A stretch of DNA of 64,000 bases from Dipteronia dyeriana (lineage: Eukaryota > Streptophyta > Magnoliopsida > Sapindales > Sapindaceae). Position numbers and translations under genes: made by a program. Location of the stretch: contig CM065296.1 in the NCBI GenBank assembly GCA_032871835.1, forward strand, positions 1,436,001-1,500,000, written 5' to 3'. Below are positions 46,690 through 59,133 of this stretch, one piece after another; position 1 is the stretch's first letter, and every line of letters begins with the position of its first letter. The notes beneath the pieces were generated by a model. That model searched no databases. It saw nothing but the letters and a program-made list of their open reading frames with translations, and was not told the origin of the DNA.

Positions 46690-49600
46690 CTAATCAAGCA
46701 TACCATAACTATCTACCAACCCTATAAGGGTAACATGCCCTTTAAAAACCTTCGGAGATAGTCCCTTGGTTAGGGGATCAGCTATCATCTCTTCCGTGGT
46801 AATATGAATAATAGAAATTTGCAACTTTTGAACTTTCTCTCTAACCACAAGATAATTGATCTCCATATGTTTAGACCCTGAAGACCTTTTATTGTTCTTA
46901 GAGAAAGAAACTGATGCAGAATTGTCACAATAGATTGTCAATGGCTTAGAAATAGAATCGACAATCTGTAACCCTGAAATGAAATTCCGTAACCAGACTG
47001 CTTGGATTGTTGCCTCATAACATGCCACAAACTCAACTTGCATAGTAGATGAAGCTGTAAGTGTCTGCTTGACACTCTTCCACGAAATGGCTCCATCAGC
47101 CAACATAAACACAAAACCTGAAGTGGATTTTAGATCATCTGTACAACCAGCAAAATCCGCATCTGCATAGCCAACAACTTCCAATAGATCTGAACGCCTA
47201 TAAGTGACCATGAAATCCTTTGTTCACTGCAGATAACGCATAACTTTCTTTGCTGCTGTCCAATGATGAATGCCGGGATTACTTTGAAATCTGCCAAGTA
47301 CACTAATTGCAAAAGCAATATCAGGACGTGTACAAACATGTGCATACATCAAACTGCTAACCGCAGATGAATATGTGACATCTTTCATTTGTGAACGTTC
47401 TAGCTCATTCTGGGGACACTGTAGCTTCATAAGTTTATCTCTTTTCACGATAGGTACCTCACCTAGGGAACAAGCACTCATGTTAAACCTCTCTAGTACC
47501 CTATCAATGTAAGTCTTTTGAGATAATCCAAGCAAACCATGTGACCTATCACGTTGTATCTCAATACCAAGGACATAAGAGGCTTCCCCAAAATCCTTCA
47601 TTGTAAAGCTACGAGATAGAAAATTCTTGGTATCATGCAGTAACCCCAAATTATTGCTGGCGAGCAAAATATCAACAACATAAAGTATAAGAAAAATAAA
47701 ATTGCTCCCATTGACCTTGAGGTATATGCAATGATCCATCAAATTTTCAACAAAACCATATGATGTAACAACTTTATCAAATTTCAAATACCATTGCCTT
47801 GAAGCTTGTTTCAGACCATAAATGGATTTTATGAGCTTACAAACCATATGTTCCTTTCCAACCGCCTGAAAACCTTCAGGTTGCATCATGTATACATCCT
47901 CTACGAGATCTCCATTTAGGAAAGCAGTTTTCACATCCATTTGATGCAGCTCTAAATCAAAATGAGCAACTAAGGCCATAATAATCCTAAAGGCATCTTT
48001 CGAAGAGACATGCGAAAAAGTCTCGGTATAATCAATACCTTCTTTTTAACTCAACCCTTTCGCTATAAGTCTAGCTTTATGTCTCTCAATATTGCCTTTA
48101 GAGTCTCGTTTAGTCTTAAAAACCCATTTGCATCCAATGGGTTTACAACCATCAGGCAGTTCAACCAAATCCCAAACACGATTTGTATCCATGGATCTCA
48201 GTTCATCGATCATAGCATCCATCCATTTTGACGATTGATGGCTCTGAACATCTTGATCATAATTCCTCGGATCGTCATCCACTCTTGAGTCAAAATCATG
48301 CTTTTGTAAATAAACAATATAATCATCATGAATGACAGATCTTCGGACTCTCTGAGATCTCTTTAAAGGAACATCAACAACTGGTTGTGGCTCATCAATG
48401 ACTAGCTGGGGTTCATCAATAGCTGGATCGGGCTCATAAGTAACTGGTTGAGGTTCAACAACAACTGGTAAGGGCTCATCTTCTTGTTCAGATAGAAAAT
48501 CATCATGATGCTCTAAGAGAGGTGGTATGACAACATCCAATGAAGTAGAAGATGTCGGATCACCCGATTTGTCCTGTTTAAACTCAAAATCCCAAGTTTG
48601 CATATTCTTCTCAACTTCATTACCTTCCTCCAAGAATACAACAAGTTTAGACTCAACTATCCTCATAGAGTATGTAGGACAATAAAATCTATATCCTTTT
48701 GATTTATCCGCATATCCCATAAAAAATGCACTAACTGTCTTAAAATCCAGCTTTTTCAAATTAGGATCATAAGGCATCACTTCCGCAGGACATCCCCATA
48801 CTCTCATGTGATTTAATTTTGGATTTGAACCAAACCACATTTCAAACGGAGTCTTAGGCACAGATTTGCTTGGAACTCTATTAAGAATGTAAGTTGCAGT
48901 CTTTAATGCATCACCCCATAAAAATTTAGGCAAAGAACTCGTACTGATCATACTTCTTACCATGTCCATTAATGTACGATTCCGCCTTTCAGAAACTCCA
49001 TTCTGTTCAGGTTCACCAGACATAGTGTATTGAGCACCAATCCCACATTCTTGTAAAAACCTCACAAACGGACCAGGATTCTGACCAGCTTCACCGTACC
49101 TACCATAATATTCACCCCCATGATCAGATCTACCACATTTGATCTTTCTTTCTAATTTCAATTCAATATCAACCTTATATATTTTAAAGATATCTAAGGC
49201 TTCAGATTTCTCGTGAATGAGATAGATGTAACCATAACACGAGAAATCATCAATAAAAGAAATGAAATATTTATATCCACCAAGTGCAACGGGTGAAAAT
49301 GGCCCACATATATCGGTATTGATAATTTCCAACAGATTTTGACTTCTGGTAGCCCCTTTCTTTTTAGCTCTTGTCATTTTACCCTTTAAACAATTAACAC
49401 AAGATTCAAAATTTGAAAGGTCAAGTGAATCAAGAATACCATTTCTCACTAATCTTTCAATTCGATCTTTGGATATATGGCCTAAACGTTTATGCCATAG
49501 CATGTACGAACTATTTTCTCTCTGGCGTTTAGATCCAATGGTAGAATTTATCACAGCAGCGGAACGAGAACATTCACCAACCAAATCAGTATGTAAATTC

Positions 49601-49842
49601 AATTTATACAAACAATCACATAAACAACCAGAACCAATGAGAAAAGAACCCTGATAAAGAACAAATCCTTTATTAACGAATTCAAAACAATAGCCACTAA
49701 TATCCAACTTAGAAATGGAAATAAAATTATGTCTGAGAGAAGGAACAAAAACAACATCAACTAAATCTAAAAACTTTCCTGAAGCTAATGGTAATCTAAC
49801 AACTCCTATAAACTCAACTAAAGCCTTCTCTCCATTTCCCAT
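46690..49842 (-). pseudogene. Copia pol: integrase, reverse transcriptase, RNase H
   Basis: Minus-strand domains in order. GAG-pre-integrase with the zinc-binding H..H..C..C ([17 protein letters not shown]), about 49420-49330. Integrase core ([30 protein letters not shown]), with the catalytic D, D and E visible. Copia-type reverse transcriptase at about 48230-47230 ([46 protein letters not shown]). RNase H at 47180-46700 (YADADFAGCTDDLKSTSGFV). The RT motif YVDD reads YVVD near 47670, so the first catalytic aspartate is lost. In-frame stops at about 48044-48046 (after AKGLS) and about 47224 (after MRYLQ) split the frame. Fragment sizes otherwise fit a full-length pol, so decay is recent to moderate. 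Confidence 0.95.
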
Positions 49843-49879
49843 GAAAGCGACAACTTCTTTACCCCTTGGTTTCCATTTG

Positions 49880-50677
49880 CTTATGAAGCCCTTATATGTG
49901 TTTCTTAAACTTGAAGCAATCCTTTTTCATATGGCCTTTCTTGTTACACTAGAAACACTTTTCTTTCATGTTATCATCCTTAGCCTTAATGAACCCATTA
50001 GTCTTGCCAGCTTTCTTACCATGATGTTTAAACTTCTTACCCCCATTGAACTTCTTCTTACCCTTGTTGATGTGAGTAACCATATGAGCACTTTGTTTCT
50101 TACTTTTGCGAATAGTCTCTTCCTCCTGAACCACAATTTCATTCATTTGGTCTAAAGTCCATTCAGCCTCTTGAGCATTGTAAGAGGTTTTCAGAACATC
50201 AAACTCACTTGGAAGAGACTCAAGGACTTGCCATACAAGGTGAGAGTCAGAGATCTCAGTATTCAGATCCCTTAATTTCATGGCCATATTAGTCATCTTC
50301 ATAATATGCTCACGAACATCACCGGTACCATCATAAACCGTTGTCGCCAGCTGGCTCAAATACTTTCCCCTCTCAGCATTGCTTCACTTCTTGAACTTGC
50401 CACTCACAGCTTTAAGAAAATCTTTTGCATCCTTACATTTTGGAATACTCTTCTTAATGGTTTTGGCAATGGACAAACGCGTGATCATCAGACATTTCCG
50501 ATTAGACTCTTTCCACTTCTTTCGATAAGACCTCTGTTTAGCAGTACTCTCATCGGTGAGTTTAGAAGGTTTCTTCTCACGTAACGAAAGGTCTATTCCC
50601 CAAAGAGCTAGAACAGCAGTGAGAGTCTCTTTCCATTCCTCGAAATTAGTCCCATCCCAAGGTTTAATTGCAGACAA
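49880..50677 (-). pseudogene. Copia gag
   Basis: It opens MSAIKPWDGTNFEEWKETLT, the usual copia gag start, and continues through the UBN2-like core (LESLPSEFDVLKTSYNAQEA, WTLDQMNEIVVQEEE). A basic Lys/Gly-rich stretch and a zinc knuckle ([13 protein letters not shown]) follow. A TAG lies inside the knuckle, another stop follows KKHI, and a frameshift lies near 50380. The knuckle pattern CX2CX4HX4C is otherwise intact. Confidence 0.9.
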
Positions 50678-50789
50678 TTGCGAAGCAAAGTTGTTGACAT
50701 TGAAAACTGAATATCAAAACAAAGGATTTCATGCATATAAGATAACAGTCAAAACATTTATAGAAGTAAAATTCAACATGTGATTAGGC

Positions 50790-51330
50790 AAAGATCACTA
50801 CATTCTATAAATGAATTCCTCAAGATGATGAACCTTCTACGGAGAAGAACATCACCTATCACATGTGATAACCATCCTACGGAGATGATTAAAACATGTA
50901 TATAGTTTCCATTATTGAAGTTCTATAGATGAGTACCTCAAGATGATAAACCTCCTATGGAGAAGAACATCACCTATCACATGTGATAGCCCTCCTACGG
51001 AGATGATTAACACAAGCATTTTCATCTTTGCAGTTCAAATTTAATAATTGATTACCGACGAATATCTCAAAATCTTTAATGATTAGTCACTACGTAAAAC
51101 ATAATCATCCAAATTACAAGAGTATTCAATCAATTATTTAAATTATCAAATTAATAATTGTCAGCCAACTAAATTCTCAAAATCGAAATGATTAGTCACT
51201 ACGTGAAAACATAACCATCCGATTCACAAGAATATACAAAACAGATTATTAATTCAACAAAATAATCGATATGAAAACTTAATGATTAGTCTACTATGTA
51301 GAAACATAACCATCCGAAATCACAAAGATT
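50790..51330. repeat. Imperfect tandem repeats in the copia leader (~125 bp and ~100 bp)
   Basis: CATCACCTATCACATGTGAT with CTCCTACGGAGATGATTAA occurs twice (about 50848-50893 and 50968-51010), and ATTAGTCACTACGTRAAAAC three times (about 51083, 51195, 51283). They lie between the primer-binding site and gag. Confidence 0.7.
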
Positions 51331-51364
51331 ATCAACTGCACTTTTCCCAAAACCCCTTTCGAAA

Positions 51365-51690
51365 AATTACAAAAACTGCCCTTGATTTGCTAAATTACAT
51401 AAAGACCCCTTAAAATTTGGTAATTACAAATCGACCCCTGAATTTTATAAAAATTACAAACTGACACAATACGTTTTGATAATTATGAATTGGCCCGAAA
51501 ACTTTTCAAAATTACAAAGTGACCCCATAAATTTTCATTAATTATAAATCAGCCCTCAAACTATTTTGAAATTACAAACCGGTCCAGTAAGTTTTGTTAA
51601 TTGCAAATTTACCCCGCAATTATATCAAAATTACGAGAAGGCTCAAATAAATTGCAAATCAGTCCCTCAAGAATATCAAATTCTCAAAAA
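51365..51690. repeat. ~30-bp tandem repeat array in the copia leader
   Basis: About nine to ten units start with AATTACAAA and contain a C-rich GACCCC or GGCCC and a TTTT stretch. Typical units are AATTACAAATCGACCCCTGA and AATTACAAAGTGACCCCATA, each plus about 10 bases. Confidence 0.8.
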
Positions 51691-52321
51691 ATGGCCCAAG
51701 CAAAATCAGCCTTCTGGAAACCCTAGGACTGTAATTCGCTGTCGCCTGAAGCAACATACGGCAGCCCAAACCTCGATCCACGAGTCACGGATCTCAAATG
51801 AAGAAATCCCGGTGTGGATTGAGATCAATCTGCCTCCAAGCGCGAGTCTTGGGCGATCGATTCTCGTGGTCGTGGGTCTAGGACGATCGACTTGGTTCGC
51901 CGGTGAAGTGGATCGGAAAAAGGAAACGATGGGTTGGTTGTGATGTGGCCGACGACCGGGTTTGGGTATGACCCAAGAAGGAGGCAGATGGGTCTGGTAT
52001 GGTGGCGTTGACCACGATCGGCACTGGTGATCGGGGTTGAGACCCAAGAAGAAAACCCAAACACTGGTGATCTGATTATTGAAACGAAACCACACGTGAT
52101 CGAGAACATGCCCATATCTGGATTGATTAAATCTAAATCCTAAATACTTGTTCATCCTATCAGGCAATAGATTTCTATCTAGATATCGATCATCAAACAA
52201 CAATTTTATTTTTATTTTTTTACGGATTCAACATATTGAATATTGTATCTAGATCAGTAGATGAATAATAATAAGAATTCAGTATTCAGCCTATATAAAA
52301 ATACGAAGCCTCTGATACCAC

Positions 52322-52847
52322 TGTAGGAGTTATATGTAATTAAACATGTATATTCGTATTAAATACATACGCATGAATTCGTACCTGAATTTTCTAAATC
52401 CATTGAATAATCCAAGAAAACCAACCTGAAATAAAACATAGACAATAGTTAAAATAATAGAGAGTCTTCTACTCTCTACTCACCTTTCTCAGATTGCCTA
52501 ATGGGGAGACAAATTTGTAATACATTTTTTTTTATGAGTGAGAGTAGGGACCCTCTATAAATAGTATAACTTCCTAGAATCCTAACCCATAAAGGATTCT
52601 CAAAACCCTAATAGGATGACTAGTCCTAATAGGAATACTAGGCCCACACATATACTGTAGCCCATACCATATCCTACAATTATTTAATGTAGCTAAGGTG
52701 CACCGAGTCTAACAAATATTGATCACAATCAAACGGGCTTTTCAGATCAACTCTTACTTACTTACTTAAACAATCCAATCAATTCGGTTTTTCATAAACA
52801 TAAAATATAACGGCATATGTTGCTTACAATTTTATAAGAACCTTACA
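52322..52847 (-). repeat. Copia 5' LTR
   Basis: 526 bp. Read on the minus strand it starts TGTAAGGTTC and ends AACTCCTACA. A TATA box (CTATTTATAG, about 52555-52566) precedes the (GAGAGTAG)-type leader. The primer-binding site follows directly. Confidence 0.95.
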
Positions 52848-53175
52848 GTTAATGCTATTGTTTTACTTTTACTGAATTATTTAGAGTTAATTATTATGAT
52901 ATATGTTAATTAAATATATAAATTGATGATTTAAAAACATTTGTTTCGGATAAAAATACTTGTCAGTTCATTGTTTAATAAAATGTGTAATAAATAAAAT
53001 TTAATTGACTATATTCAATTAAAAGATTTCAATAAAATATTTTAAATGATATTATTTTTCTAGTAATTACATTTATGAATAAAGAATTATACTAAATTAA
53101 TTGAATTGAGTTAAAATCAATAAAATTGTAACAAAGATATGTGAGGAATTTAAAAATGAATTTGAGGGTAAAATG

Positions 53176-55084
53176 GGATTAAAAAAGATGAATACCTAAA
53201 TGGAGACATTCTCCATTTTGATTCCAATGGAGTTGGAACTTAGTGGTGTAAAACTGGGCCGGCCGGTGACAGGCCGGTCCTAGAAGTTCAAGGGTCGTTC
53301 TGGGAACGGCCCGTGAAGGAAGAGGGTCGGGCCAGGCCACGGCCTGGCCCGGGACAGCCCTCATGCCTGGCAGCTGGGAGGAGGCCCGACAAGCCGACCC
53401 GCCTGGCAAGCCTATCCGGCGTGCCAGGCCTTGCGGACCGATCAGCTGGTCCGTTCGAGTCAATTTTTTTTTTTTTTTTTTCAAAAAACCTCCAACGACT
53501 GGAATTGATTTCTAGCCGTTGGAGGAAATAAAAATTACCAAAACCACCCATACAATCTTTTAAATTATATTTTGACCCATAAATCAAATTTTTCTATAAA
53601 TACTTCCATCCATTTCATTTTCCATTAACTCTCTCTATCATTCTTTCAATCTCTCATTCTCTCAAATCTCAATCTCTAATATATTCTCCAATTCTCTAAA
53701 CTTTTTCATTCATTTTGGTTATTACTCTCTCTACAAAATTCTCTACGTTTTCCACCAACACACCAGAACTATGTTATACTTTTACATATGTATTTATTAT
53801 TTACCTGTAAGTTGTAAAACGGTTGCACTCTTTTTCCCTTACCAAGTTTTTATCCCACTGGATTTTTCTTGGTAAGATTTTTAATGAGGCAATCATGTAG
53901 ATATGTATTACTGAATTCCATAAGTGAAAAATAAATAAATAATTAAAAAATTGTTCGTTCTCTTTATTCATTTCAAATCCTAATAATTGTTCGTTCTCTT
54001 CATTCGTTTTAAATTCTAAACCGTTAAGTATAAACTACAAATCCTAAACCATATACCATAAATCCAAGAAAATGTAATTTGGAAAAAAAATTGGACAAAA
54101 AAACTAACCCGCCGGATCAGGCCAGTTAGGCCTAGCCCGCCCGGTCCACCAGAGGGGCCCGACGGACCGGCTTGGCACGGCACGCAGGCACGGCACGCCT
54201 GAGGCAGGCCAGCGTGCCGTGCCTGACCTGCTTATCGCGGGCCGGCCCGACCCGGTCTGTTTCCAGAAATGGATTGGCCAAACCGTCCTTAATGGATCGG
54301 GCCAGTCCATTTTTACACCTTGATTGGAACTTGGAAGAATAGTATTCTCTTCGACCAGTAGGCATCGATTACGTCAATAATCAACATCGATCATTAATGA
54401 TCGTTGCATGTTACCGATGCGGAGGATCCCTAGTTTAAGTCTTTAAGAGATAAGGGTCCCACAAAGGCGAGATAACTTAGATCCAGACGTTGGAGAGTGG
54501 CACTGGATGTCTGGATTGAATCTCAATCGTCCATAAGTCAACAAATCAAATGTCACAGGCTCACTGCTAGGCAAGTTGTGTAATTTCACGGACATAATCG
54601 TTACAGCTAGGCAAGTTGTTTACTTTTTCACAGACATCATCCGTACAATTAGACAGTCAGTATCTCATTGGTCTATGCATGGTATCCCCTACTGCATCCA
54701 AAATTTTAATTTAAATCATATTAACCTGTTTTACTATAAATTAAATTAAGACTTCAACAATCAGAACATATATATACATAACTGAACGATCAATTTATGA
54801 TATAGAAGAGAAATTCTTAAGTTAAGAATTTAAGTGTAGACAGATAATTTATAGACTTTTTTTTTTTGAAAGAATTTGTTGCAGATTCGGGTGTATAAGT
54901 ACATTAGATCCACTCCTATGACACAATGAATATCTATTTCGTGTTATAGAGTATATATATATATATATATATATATTATATGATATAAATGAAATTTAGA
55001 TGTAGAAATTATCAGGTATGATCATAATCTCGCAAACAATTTACGTTCAGAATCCCTTACCTAAACATGCTATATTTATATAAA
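53176..55084 (+). repeat. Duplicated segment, copy 2 (split by a hAT-like MITE)
   Basis: It matches 17078-17225 and 20375-21606. It lacks the plastid insertion and instead keeps about 73 bp (AGGATCCCTAGTTTAAGTCT ... TTGGAG, 54421-54493). Identity ends at TTTATATAAA just before 55085, where the MULE begins. Confidence 0.85.
53241..54323. mobile_element. hAT-like MITE (1083 bp) with a target duplication and a resident empty site
   Basis: Ends are TAGTGGTGTAAAACTGGGCC and, reverse-complemented, TCAAGGTGTAAAAATGGACT. An 8-bp direct repeat TTGGAACT flanks it (53233-53240 and 54324-54331). Copy 1 of the duplicated segment has a single uninterrupted TTGGAACT at 17126-17133, which is the empty site. 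Subterminal regions are very GC-rich (GGCCGGCCGGTGACAGGCCG) and the core is AT-rich. Confidence 0.93.
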
Positions 55085-55520
55085 GAGAAAATGGTGAGAT
55101 ATATCACCTTTTATAAGGTGTGTTGTGATGATGTCACCATTTTAATAACTTAAGTTTAAAAGACACTTATTATGGTGAGCTGTCAAAATTACCCCTAAAC
55201 TTAAATTTTTTAATAGCCCCTTTCTGAACTCGTTGGTATCTCCCCAGAAAAGTTGTCTGAAAAACTTGAGTCTCGACCCTCTCCAGATTCTGCAGTAGAA
55301 GGTAACAAATATTTATGATCTTCACTTAATTTTTTTTTTTTTTTTATGCATTTCAGATATTTTACATTCATTTCTGTGTGGGTTTACAATGTATCCATTC
55401 ATCGATATCAATGTATCCATTTCAGATTCTGCACTAGAATGGTTTTTTCTTGTGTGACCGAGAAAATTTAAAGATAAATCGAACTTATTTTATATTGGAA
55501 CGAGCTCTTGTTAAGTTTGA
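55085..55520. other. Left edge of the MULE, before the repeat array
   Basis: It begins GAGAAAATGGTGAGATATAT at the point where the duplicated segment stops. The sequence TATATCACCTTTTATAAGG could be part of a terminal repeat, but the right end is outside the window. A short open stretch at 55222-55300 (SELVGISPEKLSEKL) ends at a GTAACA donor-like site and may be an exon or a captured fragment. Confidence 0.5.
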
Positions 55521-55524
55521 AAAA

Positions 55525-56283
55525 AGCTCGATTATTTGAAAAAAAATGCTCGATCCCTTAGGAAAAGTTCTCGAACCGTTATAAAAGTTTTCGATAATTT
55601 GACAAATATTCTCGATCCCTTAAAAAAAGTTCTCGATCTTAGAAAAAGTTCTCGGTCCCTTAAAAAATGTTCTCGATCCCTTGAGAAAAGTTCTCAATCC
55701 CTTGATAAAAGTTCTCGAAAATTAAAAAAATATTCTCGATCCGTTTAAAAAGATCTTGAACCCTTTAAAAAGATCTCGAATCGTTACAAATGTTCTCGAT
55801 CCCTTTAAAAAGTTCTCGAACCGTTTGAAATGTTCTCGATCCCTTGTTAAAAGTTCTCGTTCCCTTGTTAAAAGTTCTCGATCCCTTGATAAAAGTTCTC
55901 GATAATTTGACAAATATTCTCGATCCCTTTAAAAAGTTCTCGAACCGTTAGAAATGTTTTCGATCCCTTAGAAAAAGTTCCTCGTTGACTTGTTGAAAGT
56001 TGTCAATCCGTTGATAAAAGTTCTCGGTCCTTTTAACAAATATTCCCGATCCCTTTAAAAAGTTCTCGAACCGTTTGAAATGTTCTCTATCCCTTACAAA
56101 AAGTTCTCGTTCCCTTGTTAAAAGTTCTCGAACCGTTATAAAAAGTTCTTGATAGTTTGACAAATATTCTTGATAAAAGTTCTCGAATCGAACCCTTGAA
56201 AAAGTTCTCGATCCTTTGTAAATTATTCTTGAACCCTTGAAAAAGTTCTCGATCCCTTATATAAAGTACTCGATCCATTTCAA
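55525..56283 (+). repeat. Array of a 20-21-bp repeat (TTCTCGATCC...), upstream of the transposase
   Basis: About 37 units of the type AAAAAGTTCTCGATCCCTTN, mostly 20-23 bp long, with variants ending CGAACCGTTT. A higher-order unit (CTCGATCCCTTTAAAAAG, then TTCTCGAACCGTTTGAAATG) recurs at about 55797, 55919 and 56046, a period of about 122-127 bp. Minus-strand frames through it give repetitive SRELLTRDRE peptides that are artefacts. Confidence 0.92.
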
Positions 56284-56363
56284 ATTTTTGTAATTGTTAG
56301 TAATTGTAAGAGTATTTTTTTTTATCTGTTAATAATTGATTGTGATGATGATTTTCACAGGGC

Positions 56364-59133
56364 AATGAATCGGGTTAGATTAGTAATAACTTACAACGGT
56401 CGATGAGAGCAATTACCTGATGGAAGTCAGAGGTTTGTTGGTTCCGATAACCAAGGAATGTATGTGTCCAGAAATATGACTTACGAAGAGCTGATGTCGA
56501 TCGTACAAACCGTTGTGAAGTTCGATGTGAATAAATACATTGCTGATCTACAATCTATATCAATCGCTCCCGGGACCACATGTCGCACATTTATAAGAAA
56601 TGACGACGATGTTTTTTTTATGCTAAGGGAATATAGGGTAATCCCTCAAGTATGTATCAGTTTAATTGGGAGGGCTGCAGGAGGTGTCATCGGTGAAGAA
56701 ATCCCTCTTCATGATAACTCCCAACAATTTCGATCTTTAGGAGGAAGCAACCAATTATTCACAGAAAGAAATGGGATTGACGGTAGGGAAAACCTATGTG
56801 GTGTCCCACCGAAAGTAGTCGACCATGATGATATAGTTGGAGCTCAATTGGACGATGATTTCGGTTGTCAAATTGAATTGAACGCTAGGCAATACAACCA
56901 CCAATACAATGAGATGTACGATGACATGAACAATGAGCGAAACAATTTACCTCATAACCTACCAATCCATGAGGTGGCTAATAAGGCAAATTTGCATCCG
57001 ATACATAATGTACCAAACAATGAGGAAGATGAAGAACGGTTCGAAACGGAAAGACGTGCAAGACGTGTCCATAGATGTAGTTTCACTACAGTAGATATAG
57101 CTGGGACATCTGAGGTCATGCCTGATGTAACTCCAGTTGATTCTGAGAATACCATAACGTGGGTTATTCTAGGAGCAGAATCGTACTCGTTTGGTATGGA
57201 TGGAAGCAGAAACTGGGTAGAAGATGAACCTACCAGCATGATATATAAAGGTCATTTTTTTCCTACTAAAAAGGATTTGAAGAGATTGGCTGGCCATTTT
57301 GCAATGCGGCACCACTTAAAGTGGAAGGTGAAAAGGTAGAATAAGACAACATTACATCTGGTTTGTTTGATAGACAACTGTACATGGAAGTTAAGAGCGG
57401 TTAGGACAGATGAAGCGACATATTTTCAAGTACGTAGTTTTATCAACGAACACACTTGTCCGTTGGAGGAGATTCACCGCCGCCATCGACAAGCTAGTGC
57501 AGTCATAATTAGAGAAGTGGTTTCACCTAGATTGCAGCAACATGATGGTCGATTAATGCGTCCGAAGGACATAATTGCTGACATGAAAACAATGTATGGC
57601 ATCCAAATAATGTACAGTAAGGCACATCAAGCCCTTGATTATGCTTTGTCACTCACCTATGGAACGCATGAGGAAAACTTCCAACTGCTGTCATCATTCG
57701 GTTACGTGTTGGAACAACAAAATCTCGGAATGACAACTGACTTACAGTGCGATGAAAATGGTAAATTCCTATACTTTTTCATATCGTTGGGTGCCTCAGT
57801 CAGAGCATTCCAGAGGTGTATGTGTCCAGTTATTACCGTTGATGGTATCCATTTAAAGGGTAGATTCGGGGGACAATGTTTGTTGCAGTTGCACAAGATG
57901 GGAATTAACATGTTTATCCAATTGCTTTTAGGTACGGTGACTCGGAAAATAACCTATCATGGGAGTGGTTTTTTGATTGCTTGAAAGGTGCCCTTGGCCA
58001 TATAGATGATTTGGTTTTCATTTATGATCGACATGCAAGCATTGAAGCATGGATTTCTAAAGTGTTCCCTTATGCCACCCATACCATATGTTGTTGGCAC
58101 TTTTATGAAAATATTAAGAAGAGATATCGTAGAAAGGATGTTGCCGCAATAATGGATAAAGCAGTCCGAGCGTACACCGAGTTGCAATATAACCGGCACA
58201 TGGAAGAGTTACATAACTTGCATCCGAATGCATATGAATATGTAATTGATGCCGGTCCACAGAAGTGGTCCCGTGTTCACTGCCCCGACAGAAGGTATAG
58301 GGTCATGACAACAAATGCTGCAGAATGCATAAATTTATGCCTTAAATTTGCACGGCAACTGCCTATGTTGACTTTGGCAGAGTTTATTAGGAATATGCTA
58401 CAGCGTTGGTTTCACGATAGTCATAGGGCTGCACAATCCATGCGTCATCAGTCGACCGACGCAACACATCTTGTGATCCTGAAACGTGTAGAAAAGTGCA
58501 ATTTTATGACCATTAATCCAGTTGACTGGAACATATTTTGGATGAAACGGGCTGGAAAACAGTGGATTGTTGACTTAGCTTGGAAGACCTGCACATGTAA
58601 CAAATTTCAAATGGACATTCTTCCATGTTCTCACGCTCTCGCTGCCGCAAGGTACATCATACATTTTTGTGTACGGTTAATATTACTTAAACATCATACA
58701 ATTTTATCATCGTTTTCAATGTTTTTACAGGGACCGAAACATGGATTTCACATCCCTTTGTGCGGACTACTACAAGCGACAAACACTTATTGAAGCGTAC
58801 TCAGTTCCTATTATACCGGTTGGACATCCTTCCAATTGGATTGTGCCATCTGACATCGCCGACAGAGTCGTTTTGAATCCAAGCTCCAGGAGACAAGCAG
58901 GCCGCCCGAGGGCTTCACACCCTATCTCGTCTTCGGAGAGAACATCCACACAGAATTGTAGGCGATGTTGACAACCAGGGCATAATTCTAGGAGATGTTC
59001 TAACCCAGCTTTTACTGATGAAGATCTGAGCAGAGTCATTCCTGAGGAATACAGACGCAAGTGTAGTATCTGTCATATTGTCGATCACAATACACAGACA
59101 TGCCCTACTAGAGACGGTGGGATCGTGGAATGA
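56364..59133 (+). pseudogene. MuDR-type MULE transposase (mudrA-like), disrupted
   Basis: The start (MNRVRLVITYNG) follows an acceptor-like TTTTCACAG. An N-terminal domain precedes the MuDR DNA-binding domain (about 57160-57450: FFPTKKDLKRLAGHFAMRHH, TWKLRAVR, FINEHTC). The MULE transposase core retains all three acidic residues: D in VITVDGIHLKG (~57840), D in VFIYDRHASI (~58030), E in TTNAAECINL (~58320), with CCWHF between. A SWIM zinc finger (CTCNKFQMDILPCSHALAAA, ~58590-58650) is followed by a short intron (58652-58730). Two CX2CX4HX4C knuckles come last (CRRC*QPGHNSRRC, CSICHIVDHNTQTC). Breaks: W-to-stop TGA after YNGR, TAG near 57337, frameshifts near 57350 and 57870, and TGA inside the first knuckle at 58968-58970. 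Length and domain order are otherwise complete, so it was an autonomous element. Confidence 0.95.

Larger units (their letters stand above)
43941..52847 (-). mobile_element. Ty1/copia retrotransposon, near full length, minus strand
   Basis: The outer ends are TGTAGGAGTT (43941) and ACCTTACA (52847), flanked by a perfect 5-bp target duplication GTTAA (43936-43940 and 52848-52852). The minus-strand order is 5' LTR (52322-52847), primer-binding site TGGTATCAGAGG complementary to initiator tRNA-Met (about 52309-52320), a long repeat-bearing leader, gag, pol, a 3' UTR, a polypurine tract (46042-46055) and the 3' LTR (45548-46041). A 1.5-kb insertion and a repeated LTR fragment follow the 3' LTR. 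Stops in gag and pol and a lost RT aspartate make it inactive. Confidence 0.95.

Noticed and set aside
25659..52852. Identical target duplication GTTAA for both the gag-only element and the copia element
   Set aside because: Five AT-rich bases matching twice is expected by chance often enough; the elements are of different superfamilies.
55536..56278. Repetitive open frames with SRELLTRDRE-like or KKVLDLRKSSRSL-like peptides, on both strands
   Set aside because: They arise because the 21-bp repeat is a multiple of three without stops; there is no gene context or domain.
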